Positions 1 through 5,366 of a stretch of 8,247 nt of DNA are shown here, piece by piece. Source of the stretch: Gammaproteobacteria bacterium (GTDB lineage: Bacteria; Pseudomonadota; Gammaproteobacteria; Steroidobacterales; Steroidobacteraceae); assembly GCA_027451085.1 (NCBI GenBank), contig DAIDKA010000191.1:1-8247 (forward strand), written 5' to 3'. Numbering within the stretch: the first letter of the stretch is position 1; each line of letters begins with the position of its first letter. Made by a program: the position numbers and the translations under genes. Below the pieces are notes generated by a model. The model saw only the letters and a program-made list of their open reading frames with translations, was not told the DNA's origin and searched no databases.

Positions 1-520
1 GCTGCACCTCGAGGTAGAAGCGGTCGCCGAACAGTTCCAGCCAGTTGCTGAGCGCGGCTTGTGCATCCTCGGCCTTGCCGTTCAATGCGGCACGGCCGAC
101 GTCGCCCTCGGTGGCGCAGGACAGCCCGATCAGGCCGGTGAGGTTCTCACGCGTCAGCCAGGCCCGTTCCAGCAGGGGCGTGCCGGCCGCGTTGCGCTGT
201 CCGGCGAGATAGCCGCGGCTGACCAGCTGCGTGAGGTTGCGGTAGCCCTCGCTGCCCTGGCACAGCAGCGTCAGGCGCGAGGGCGGCCGGCGCTCACCCG
301 GTTCGGCGACCAGCAGGTCGACACCGACGATCGGCTTGATGCCGCAGCCCAGCGCCTCCTTGTAGAACTTCACCAGCGCGAAAAGGTTGCTCTGGTCCGT
401 CAGCGCCACCGCTGGCATGCCGGCCGCGGCGGTCGCCGCCATCAGCTCAGGCACACGCACGATGCTGTCGACCAGCGAGTACTCGGTGTGCAGGCGCAGG
501 TGGACGAACTGCAGTGACAT
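1..520 (-). CDS. dnaE: DNA polymerase III subunit alpha, N-terminal part (runs off the left edge)
   Basis: Catalytic subunit of the replicative DNA polymerase; only the first 173 codons are in the window. The translation begins MSLQFVHLRLHTEYSLVDS and continues with GMPAVALTDQSNLFALVKFYK and GCGIKPIVGVD, which match the N-terminal PHP domain of DnaE closely and without gaps of note. The first PHP motif reads HLRLH (residues 7-11), with Arg9 where metal-binding PHP domains have His. E. coli DnaE has the same change, so by inference this PHP domain is not an active exonuclease and proofreading would come from a separate DnaQ subunit. The ATG lies 12 bases after the rnhB stop, and a GAGGGG Shine-Dalgarno sequence overlaps that stop, so translation is probably coupled to rnhB. 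The identification is secure; the rest of the protein is outside the window. Confidence 0.96.
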   Translation of the reverse strand, partial: MSLQFVHLRLHTEYSLVDSIVRVPELMAATAAAGMPAVALTDQSNLFALVKFYKEALGCGIKPIVGVDLLVAEPGERRPPSRLTLLCQGSEGYRNLTQLVSRGYLAGQRNAAGTPLLERAWLTRENLTGLIGLSCATEGDVGRAALNGKAEDAQAALSNWLELFGDRFYLEVQ

Positions 521-532
521 CAGTCCGCCCCC

Positions 533-1126
533 TCAGGCCTCACGCACGGGACGGAACGAACGGCGATGCTCGGCGCAGGGACCCTGCGCGCGCAGCATCT
601 GCAGGTGCACGGCGGTGCCGTAGCCCTTGTGAAGCGCAAAGCCGTAGGCCGGGTGACGGCGGTCCAGCTCGATCATGCAGGCATCCCGGTGGGTCTTGGC
701 CAGGATGGAGGCGGCGCTGATGGCAGGTACGGTGGCATCGCCGCGGATGATGGCGAGCACCGGGCAGCCGGGCAACAGGTCATCGAGCTGCGGCAGGCGA
801 TTGCCGTCCACCAGCACCTGCCGCGGCGTCATTCTCAGGCCGGCCAGAGCCCGGCGCATGGCCAGAAAAGTCGCCTGCAGGATGTTGACCGCGTCGATCT
901 CCGCGGCCGTGGCGGCCCCCACCGCCCACGCCAGCGACCGTGCCCGGATCAGGCACGCCAGCTGCTCGCGCCGCGCGGCGGTCAGCTTCTTGGAATCATC
1001 CAGACCCTCGATGGGGCGGGCGGGATCCAGGATCACGGCAGCGGCCACCACGGGACCCGCCAGGGGGCCGCGGCCGGCCTCGTCCACCCCGGCCACCATG
1101 AGTTCATGGGTCATGGCCTCACTCAC
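533..1126 (-). CDS. rnhB: Ribonuclease HII
   Basis: Cleaves the RNA strand of RNA-DNA hybrids and nicks at single ribonucleotides embedded in DNA; cytoplasmic. The protein is 197 residues, the usual RNase HII length. The family signature VDEAGRG lies at residues 14-20 (acidic residues Asp15, Glu16), DSKK at 44-47, VDGN at 106-109 (Asp107) and GDATVPAISAASILAK at 129-144 (Asp130). These four acids correspond to E. coli Asp16, Glu17, Asp108 and Asp126, so the active site looks complete. The start is a GTG whose last bases overlap the lpxB TGA (GTGA, 4-base overlap), preceded by AGGGGAG with 5-base spacing. An in-frame ATG four codons later (first base at 1114) is the alternative and would not affect the domain. 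The rnhB position between lpxB and dnaE is the conserved gammaproteobacterial arrangement. Confidence 0.97.
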   Translation of the reverse strand: MSEAMTHELMVAGVDEAGRGPLAGPVVAAAVILDPARPIEGLDDSKKLTAARREQLACLIRARSLAWAVGAATAAEIDAVNILQATFLAMRRALAGLRMTPRQVLVDGNRLPQLDDLLPGCPVLAIIRGDATVPAISAASILAKTHRDACMIELDRRHPAYGFALHKGYGTAVHLQMLRAQGPCAEHRRSFRPVREA

Positions 1127-2307
1127 GGGCGCTCCCCTGCCCCAGGCCAGATGCCCCGGTCGCGCAGCAGCGCCAGCACCGCCTCGGCGGCACGACCGGC
1201 ACCGCCGACGCGCAGCATCTCATGCACCGACAGGAACTCGCGCTCCAGTTCCGGCCGGCCGGCCGCATCCTCCAGCTGGGTCAGCAGAGCCGCTCCCAGC
1301 GCCTCGACGCTGACCGCCTCCTGCACGAACTCCGGCACCAGAGGGCTGGGAGTCAGCAGGTTCGGCTGGGAGCAATACTTCACTTTGACCAGTCCCATGC
1401 GCCGTACCAGGAAAGCAGTCAGGGCATTGAAACGGTAGGCGACCACCATGGGACGCTTGCTGAGCAGCGCTTCCAGGGTCGCCGTGCCCGATGCCACCAG
1501 CACCGCGTTGCTGGCGGCCAGGGCCTGCTGCGAGCCGCCTTCCAGCAGCTGGACGTGCAGACCGGGCGCCACCGCCGCACGTTGCGCCTCGAACACGGCG
1601 CGCACGGCTGCGGAGGCCATCGGCGCCACGAACCTGACGCGCGGCCTGCGCTGCTGCAGCCACTGTGCCACCCGCAGGAAGTCCGCTCCGAGCAGGTTCA
1701 CCTCGCTCAGACGGCTGCCAGGCAGCAGCGCGACCACGGTGGCATCCGGCTCAAGGCCCAGTCCGGCGCGCGCTCCTGCGCGGTCCGGCTGCAAGGGGAA
1801 CCGGTCGGCCAGCGGATGACCGACGAAGGCCGCGCGCACGCCGTGGCGCTCGTAGAACGCGGTCTCGAAGGGATACAGGCACAGCACCAGGTCGCAGGCA
1901 CCTGCGATCGCACGCACCCGGCCCTGGCGCCAGGCCCATACCTGCGGGCTCACATACTGGGCGGTGGCAACGCCCGCCCGCTTCAGCTGGGACTCAAGCC
2001 CCAGGTTGAACGCGGGAGCGTCGATGCCGATGAACGCATGGGGACGCGCCTTGATGACGCCGGCGCGCACCCGCCGCCGCAGGCGCCACAGCCGTGGCAG
2101 ATGCTTCAGTGGTTCGATCAGGCCCATCACGGCCAGTTCGTGCGAGTCCGCCCAGGCCTCGCAGCCCGCAGCGACCATCTGCGGGCCGCACACCCCGAAA
2201 CAGCGCACCTGTCCCACACGCTCCCGCAGCGCCTCGATCAAGGCCGCGCCCAGCGTGTCTCCGGAGGACTCCCCAGCCACCAGGCCGATCGTGAGGACGT
2301 CGTCCAT
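1123..2307 (-). CDS. lpxB: Lipid-A-disaccharide synthase (GT19 glycosyltransferase)
   Basis: Condenses UDP-2,3-diacylglucosamine with 2,3-diacylglucosamine-1-phosphate (lipid X) to form the lipid A disaccharide, at the inner face of the cytoplasmic membrane. The protein has 394 residues against 382 in E. coli. Family motifs appear in order: VAGESSGD (10-17), HELAVMGLIEPL (56-67), GIDAPAFNLGLE (94-105), YVSPQVWAWRQGRV (118-131), YPFETAFY (145-152), FVGHP (161-165), LLPGSR (194-199), SGTATLEALL (273-282) and RPMVVAYR (285-292). Asp96 and Arg199 align with E. coli Asp98 and Arg201, residues reported as important for activity. The common GIDAPDF reads GIDAPAF here. The ATG lies 12 bases after the lpxA stop in the same frame, and no earlier start is possible. 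I see no Shine-Dalgarno sequence in that gap (TCTCCCCACCCC), so expression probably depends on ribosomes finishing lpxA. Downstream it overlaps rnhB by 4 bases. Confidence 0.97.
   Translation of the reverse strand: MDDVLTIGLVAGESSGDTLGAALIEALRERVGQVRCFGVCGPQMVAAGCEAWADSHELAVMGLIEPLKHLPRLWRLRRRVRAGVIKARPHAFIGIDAPAFNLGLESQLKRAGVATAQYVSPQVWAWRQGRVRAIAGACDLVLCLYPFETAFYERHGVRAAFVGHPLADRFPLQPDRAGARAGLGLEPDATVVALLPGSRLSEVNLLGADFLRVAQWLQQRRPRVRFVAPMASAAVRAVFEAQRAAVAPGLHVQLLEGGSQQALAASNAVLVASGTATLEALLSKRPMVVAYRFNALTAFLVRRMGLVKVKYCSQPNLLTPSPLVPEFVQEAVSVEALGAALLTQLEDAAGRPELEREFLSVHEMLRVGGAGRAAEAVLALLRDRGIWPGAGERP
1132..1138 (-). promoter_or_regulatory. Ribosome binding site of rnhB
   Basis: AGGGGAG on the minus strand, 5 bases before the GTG at 1126 and inside the end of lpxB. 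It is the reason to prefer this GTG over the downstream ATG at 1114 for rnhB. Confidence 0.65.
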
Positions 2308-2319
2308 GGGGTGGGGAGA

Positions 2320-3117
2320 CTAACGCACGAGGCTGCGCTGTGAATCGTCGATGAACTGGACGAAAGGCGAAAGTTCGGGCTGTGCCCCGGCCAGTTCCAG
2401 GAGCCGGGCGCGGGCGTCGGCCAGCAGCAGGCCCGAGCGGTACAGGATGCGATAGGCGTTGCGGATGTTGCGGATCTGCTCCGCCGTGAAGCCGCGGCGC
2501 TTGAGCCCCTCGGCATTCACTGTCTTGGGCAGGGCCGGATTGCCGGCGACCATCACGTACGGCGGCACGTCGCGGCTCAGAATGGAACCACCACCGACGA
2601 AGGCATGCTCACCGATGTGGCAGAACTGGTGCACGGCTGCAAGGCCACCGAGTTGCGCCCAGTTGCCGATATGAACGTGTCCGCCCATGGTGGCGGCATT
2701 GGCCAGGACCACCTTGTCGCCGATCACGCAGTCGTGCGCGATGTGGGCGTAGGCCATGATGAGGCAGTCCGAACCGACGGCCGTGCGTCCCTTGCCCTGC
2801 ACCGTGCCGCGGTTGAGGGTGGTGAACTCGCGGATCTGGTTGCGATCACCGATGATGAGTTCGGTGGGCTCACCCTTGTACTTCTTGTCCTGGGGCGCTG
2901 CGCCGAGGGAGGCGAACGGGAAGATCTCGTTGTCGGCGCCGATGCGGGTCGGACCCTCGATGACCGCGTGTGCACCGACGCTGGTGCGGTCGCCGACCAC
3001 GACGTCCGGACCGATCACCGCAAACGGCCCGATGCTCACACCCTCGCCCAGCAGCGCCTTGGGTGAAACCAGCGCACGCGGATCGATGCCCGTGGTCGTG
3101 GCCGCCTGCGTCTTCAC
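2320..3117 (-). CDS. lpxA: Acyl-ACP--UDP-N-acetylglucosamine O-acyltransferase
   Basis: First step of lipid A synthesis: transfers a 3-hydroxyacyl chain from ACP to the 3-OH of UDP-GlcNAc in the cytoplasm, as a homotrimer. The protein has 265 residues (262 in E. coli). Residues about 11-195 form a left-handed beta-helix of hexapeptide repeats. GDRNQIREFTTLNRGTVQGKG (90-110) and AYAHIAHDCVIG (122-133) are diagnostic; His128 aligns with the catalytic His125 of E. coli. HQFCHIGEHAFVGGGS (163-178) places Gly176 at the position of the E. coli chain-length residue Gly173. The helical C-terminal part contains GLKRRGF (204-210) and the end QRSLVR. The start is GTG, overlapping the fabZ TGA by 4 bases and preceded by GGAGG at 7-base spacing. 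The C-terminus lies 12 bases from lpxB. Confidence 0.97.
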   Translation of the reverse strand: MKTQAATTTGIDPRALVSPKALLGEGVSIGPFAVIGPDVVVGDRTSVGAHAVIEGPTRIGADNEIFPFASLGAAPQDKKYKGEPTELIIGDRNQIREFTTLNRGTVQGKGRTAVGSDCLIMAYAHIAHDCVIGDKVVLANAATMGGHVHIGNWAQLGGLAAVHQFCHIGEHAFVGGGSILSRDVPPYVMVAGNPALPKTVNAEGLKRRGFTAEQIRNIRNAYRILYRSGLLLADARARLLELAGAQPELSPFVQFIDDSQRSLVR

Positions 3118-3572
3118 TTGCCAACCTCCAGGGCGAGCATCATCTCGGCGCTCGCCGCCTCATCAGCCCCCACGAGCGCCGCCGTCTCGAAGCGCCAGAT
3201 GCCCTTGAAGCTGCGCTTCAGAGTGGCGGTGAGGATGAGCTGGTCGCCCGGCTGCACCACCTTGCGGAAGCGCGCCTTGTCGATGCCCACGAAGTAGAAC
3301 TTGGTGTTTTCGTCCGGGATCACGCCCCCGGTGATGAAGGCCAGCATGCCGGCCGTCTGCGCCAGCGCCTCGATGGCGATGACACCGGGCATCAGCGGCC
3401 GGTGCGGGAAATGCCCGGTGAAGTACGGCTCGTTGTAGGTGATGTTCTTCAGCGCCCGGATGTCCTTGCCGGGATTGCACTCCAGCACACGGTCCACCAG
3501 CAGGAAGGGATAGCGGTGCGGCAGCTGCCTGAGGATGGCGTTGATATCAAGCTTTACGGGTTCGGAAGACAT
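3114..3572 (-). CDS. fabZ: 3-hydroxyacyl-[acyl-carrier-protein] dehydratase
   Basis: Dehydrates 3-hydroxyacyl-ACP to trans-2-enoyl-ACP in fatty-acid elongation, so it competes with LpxA and LpxD for the same 3-hydroxyacyl-ACP pool. The protein has 152 residues (151 in E. coli) with a hot-dog fold. LPHRYPFLLVDRV lies at 17-29, GHFPHRPLMPGVIAIEALAQTAG at 53-75 and FYFVGIDKARFRKVVQPGDQL at 92-112. The catalytic His54 and Glu68 are both present at the E. coli positions. I chose the ATG at 3572 because MSSEPVKLDINAILRQLPHR begins where the family begins. The frame stays open upstream to 3689, but that would overlap lpxD and add 39 residues encoded partly by a tandem repeat. The Shine-Dalgarno sequence is weak (GAAGG, about 13 bases upstream). 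It overlaps lpxA by 4 bases downstream. Confidence 0.96.
   Translation of the reverse strand: MSSEPVKLDINAILRQLPHRYPFLLVDRVLECNPGKDIRALKNITYNEPYFTGHFPHRPLMPGVIAIEALAQTAGMLAFITGGVIPDENTKFYFVGIDKARFRKVVQPGDQLILTATLKRSFKGIWRFETAALVGADEAASAEMMLALEVGK
3125..3129 (-). promoter_or_regulatory. Ribosome binding site of lpxA
   Basis: GGAGG on the minus strand, 7 bases before the GTG start of lpxA and within the last codons of fabZ. It is close to the ideal anti-Shine-Dalgarno match, which supports the GTG as the true start and a strong re-initiation signal for lpxA. Confidence 0.75.
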
Positions 3573-3592
3573 CGTGATGGTCTGACCTTCAC

Positions 3593-3628
3593 AGAGCGGT
3601 TTACTGGGCGGTTTACTGAGCGCTTTAC
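3593..3628 (-). repeat. 12-base tandem repeat, three copies, at the lpxD-fabZ junction
   Basis: Three consecutive 12-base units read on the minus strand as GTAAAGCGCTCA, GTAAACCGCCCA and GTAAACCGCTCT, followed by a decayed start of a fourth (GTGAAGG). The first unit contains the lpxD stop codon. Because the unit is four codons long, each further unit puts another TAA in the lpxD frame, and the decayed unit gives TGA. The array lies directly upstream of the fabZ start and takes up most of the 52-base gap. Copies differ by 1-3 bases, so it is not a perfect microsatellite. No function is evident. Confidence 0.85.
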
Positions 3629-4671
3629 GGGGCCTGGTTGTCCGGGCCCGGTTCATCCGGCCCTGATTCTTCTGGTCCGCCAGGGGCATCCGCAGCCTTT
3701 GCCGAGCGCTTGAACCGCGCCACGAGCCGGCGCCAGGTGCGGGCGTCCTCGAATGGAATCCCGCTCGAGTATACCCCCGGCCGGGTGATCGAATGACTGA
3801 TCATCGAGAAGCCGGTGATGATCGTGTCGCTGCAGATGTCGAGGTGGCCGCCGATGGCGCAGGCGCCGCCGATCTGGCAGCGCTCGCCGATCACGGTGCT
3901 GCCGGAGATACCGGTGCAGCCCGCGACAGCTGTGTTGCTGCCGATGCGCACGTTGTGTCCCACCTGGATCTGGTTGTCGAGCTTGACGCCGTCCTCGATG
4001 ACCGTGTCACCGATGGCGCCGCGGTCCACGGTGGTGTTGGCGCCGATCTCGACGTCATCGCCGATGCGCACGCCGCCGACCTGCGGCACCTTGAGCCAGC
4101 CACCGCCGGCCTGCGGCGCGAAGCCGAAACCATCCGCGCCGACGACGGCGCCTGGATGCACGATGCAGCGCGCTCCGACCTGCACCCCGCTTCCCAGGGT
4201 GACCCGCGCGACCAGGCGCGTGCCCGCCCCCACGCTCACCCCTTCTCCCACGACGCAGTGCGGGCCGATGACGGCGCCAGCCGCGATGCTGCTGCCTGCA
4301 CCGATGACGCTCAAGGCCCCGACGTGCGCCGCCGGATCAATACGGGCGCCTGGTTCCACCACCGCCGAAGGGTGCGTGCCCGGCGCAGGCTGGTGCTGCG
4401 GATACAGCAGGGCCGCAATCCGCGCATAGGCGGCGCGGGGATTGGGACTGATGAGGGCGGCCACCGGGCATTCGGCGGCAAAACGCTCCTGCAACACCAC
4501 CACCGCGGCCCGGGTTTCAGCCAGGAGCCGCCTGTGGCGGCTTTCCGCCAGGAAGGTCACGGTGCCGGGTCGGCTTTCCGCCAGGGTCGAAACACCTTCG
4601 ACCCCGACAGCCGGATCACCGAGCAGCGCAAGACCCAGGCGGGCCGCCAGCTCCCCGAGAGTCACCACCAT
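3625..4671 (-). CDS. lpxD: UDP-3-O-(3-hydroxyacyl)glucosamine N-acyltransferase
   Basis: Third step of lipid A synthesis: adds the 2-N-linked 3-hydroxyacyl chain to UDP-3-O-acylglucosamine, forming the LpxB precursor. The protein has 348 residues (341 in E. coli). The N-terminal uridine-binding domain is about residues 1-97. A left-handed beta-helix follows (about 98-305), with VVGADGFGFAP (176-186), EIGANTTVDRGAIGDT (208-223), QVGHNVRIGSNTAVAG (236-251) and RPGVYSSGIP (297-306). Catalytic His239 and the second conserved histidine His276 have the same numbers as in E. coli, and Met290 matches the E. coli acyl-chain ruler residue. The C-terminus is odd: after RRLVARFKRSAK the last 20 or so residues are a Gly/Pro/acidic tail with a GPDEP/GPDNQ repeat in place of the usual helical end. 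The ATG at 4671 lies 43 bases after skp and has no clear Shine-Dalgarno sequence; two GTG codons directly follow it. Confidence 0.96.
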   Translation of the reverse strand: MVVTLGELAARLGLALLGDPAVGVEGVSTLAESRPGTVTFLAESRHRRLLAETRAAVVVLQERFAAECPVAALISPNPRAAYARIAALLYPQHQPAPGTHPSAVVEPGARIDPAAHVGALSVIGAGSSIAAGAVIGPHCVVGEGVSVGAGTRLVARVTLGSGVQVGARCIVHPGAVVGADGFGFAPQAGGGWLKVPQVGGVRIGDDVEIGANTTVDRGAIGDTVIEDGVKLDNQIQVGHNVRIGSNTAVAGCTGISGSTVIGERCQIGGACAIGGHLDICSDTIITGFSMISHSITRPGVYSSGIPFEDARTWRRLVARFKRSAKAADAPGGPEESGPDEPGPDNQAP

Positions 4672-4714
4672 GACGGCCGGATCAGTGATGCATCAAGCAG
4701 GGGGAGCCTTGGCC

Positions 4715-5245
4715 TTACTTGGCGGCCGGCTTCGTGGCGTGCGCGTTCAGGGATGTCAGCACCTGCTGGGTGATGTCCACCGCGGGGGTCACGTAGACCG
4801 CATTGTCGGCGATGACGAGGTCGAAGTTCTGCGCCTTGGCATAGTGCTGCACTTCCTCGATCAGCTGCTTCTGCAGGGTCGAGAGTTCCTCGTTGCGGCG
4901 GGCATTGAAGTCGTCCTGCGCCTCGCTCTGCTTGCGCTGCAAGTCGCGCTCACCGTCACGGATGCTCTTGTCCTCGGTGTTGCGCTGATCGTCGGTCATG
5001 GTGGCGCCGTCCTTCTGCAGCTTGTCCTCGCGGGCCTTGAGGCCGGCCTGGAGGTTCTGCAGCTCGCGCTGCCGCGGCAGGAACTCATTGCGCAGCGACT
5101 CACTCACCGCCTTGCCCTGGGGCGACTCCGCCATCAGGACATTGAAGTTCACATATCCGACCTTGGTGTCCGCCCACACCGGAGCAGCCGCGAGCATCAC
5201 CGCGGCCGCCGAACCCAACATAATCGTCTTGAACACGCGCTTCAC
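4715..5245 (-). CDS. skp: Periplasmic chaperone Skp/OmpH family
   Basis: Trimeric periplasmic holdase that keeps unfolded outer-membrane proteins soluble on their way to the BAM complex. The protein has 176 residues (161 in E. coli including signal peptide). Residues 1-25 form a typical Sec signal: basic MKRVFK, a hydrophobic core, and APVWA before cleavage at DTKVGYVN. Residues 26-40 (TKVGYVNFNVLM) match the first beta strand of the OmpH family. Residues about 45-130 are highly charged and Gln/Glu/Lys/Arg-rich, as in the helical tentacle arms. QNFDLVIADNAVYVTPAVDIT (138-158) is the closing strand and helix of the body. The start codon is GTG with AGAGGA six bases upstream. It follows bamA after 121 bases and precedes lpxD by 43, so it may have its own promoter. 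Identification rests on family pattern, position and signal peptide together. Confidence 0.94.
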   Translation of the reverse strand: MKRVFKTIMLGSAAAVMLAAAPVWADTKVGYVNFNVLMAESPQGKAVSESLRNEFLPRQRELQNLQAGLKAREDKLQKDGATMTDDQRNTEDKSIRDGERDLQRKQSEAQDDFNARRNEELSTLQKQLIEEVQHYAKAQNFDLVIADNAVYVTPAVDITQQVLTSLNAHATKPAAK

Positions 5246-5251
5246 GTCTTG

Positions 5252-5257
5252 TCCTCT
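5252..5257 (-). promoter_or_regulatory. Ribosome binding site of skp
   Basis: AGAGGA on the minus strand, 6 bases before the GTG start of skp. It supports the GTG at 5245, which also gives a complete signal peptide. Confidence 0.65.
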
Positions 5258-5259
5258 GG

Positions 5260-5273
5260 GGGGCTCCTGCCCC
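5260..5273 (-). other. Short GC hairpin in the skp leader
   Basis: On the minus strand GGGGC-AGGA-GCCCC can form a perfect 5-base-pair stem with a 4-base loop. It ends 2 bases before the skp ribosome binding site. No T-run follows, so it is not an intrinsic terminator. It could affect ribosome access or mRNA stability, or be chance in GC-rich DNA. Confidence 0.35.
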
Positions 5274-5319
5274 GATGAGCCAGGGCGGACCGTCCCCCCG
5301 CTGGCGTAAAAGAGTGCCG

Positions 5320-5328
5320 ATCATAACA
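5320..5328 (-). promoter_or_regulatory. Candidate extended -10 promoter for skp-lpxD and downstream genes
   Basis: The minus strand reads TGTTATGAT, which fits an extended sigma-70 -10 element (TG, one base, then TATGAT with 5 of 6 matches to TATAAT). A TTGCCA hexamer lies upstream, but at 13 bases it is too close to be a normal -35; only a T-rich stretch sits at the standard distance. Transcription would start near 5313 and leave a leader of roughly 67 bases before the skp GTG. The 121-base bamA-skp gap is by far the longest in the cluster, which fits an internal promoter. This is a pattern match only. Confidence 0.4.
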
Positions 5329-5340
5329 GGTCAGTGCGTG

Positions 5341-5361
5341 GCAAAAAACGACCTTTTCTGC
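5341..5361 (-). other. AT-rich hairpin just after bamA
   Basis: On the minus strand GCAGAAAA-GGTCG-TTTTTTGC can fold into an 8-base-pair stem (one G-T pair) with a 5-base loop, starting 5 bases after the bamA stop. The T-run is part of the stem rather than following it, so this is not a classic terminator. At most it is a weak pause or mRNA 3'-end stabiliser. It also lies directly upstream of the candidate skp promoter. Confidence 0.25.
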
Positions 5362-5366
5362 CCCGA

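Noticed and set aside
1222..2343. 373-codon plus-strand open frame opposite lpxB
   Set aside because: Composition is typical of antisense frames in GC-rich DNA (Gln, Arg, His, Ala), with no domain seen; lpxB on the other strand explains the region.
3573..3689. 39-residue N-terminal extension of fabZ
   Set aside because: It overlaps the lpxD coding end and runs through the tandem repeat; FabZ proteins begin at the residues encoded from 3572, and the 152-residue length fits the family.
3793..4773. 326-codon plus-strand open frame opposite lpxD
   Set aside because: It reads as repeated Ala/Asp/His from the antisense of hexapeptide repeats; lpxD explains it.
5283..5299. GGGCGGACCGTCCCCCC dyad in the skp leader
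   Set aside because: The pairing leaves a one-base loop or needs a mismatch, and no T-run follows; this is common in GC-rich DNA.
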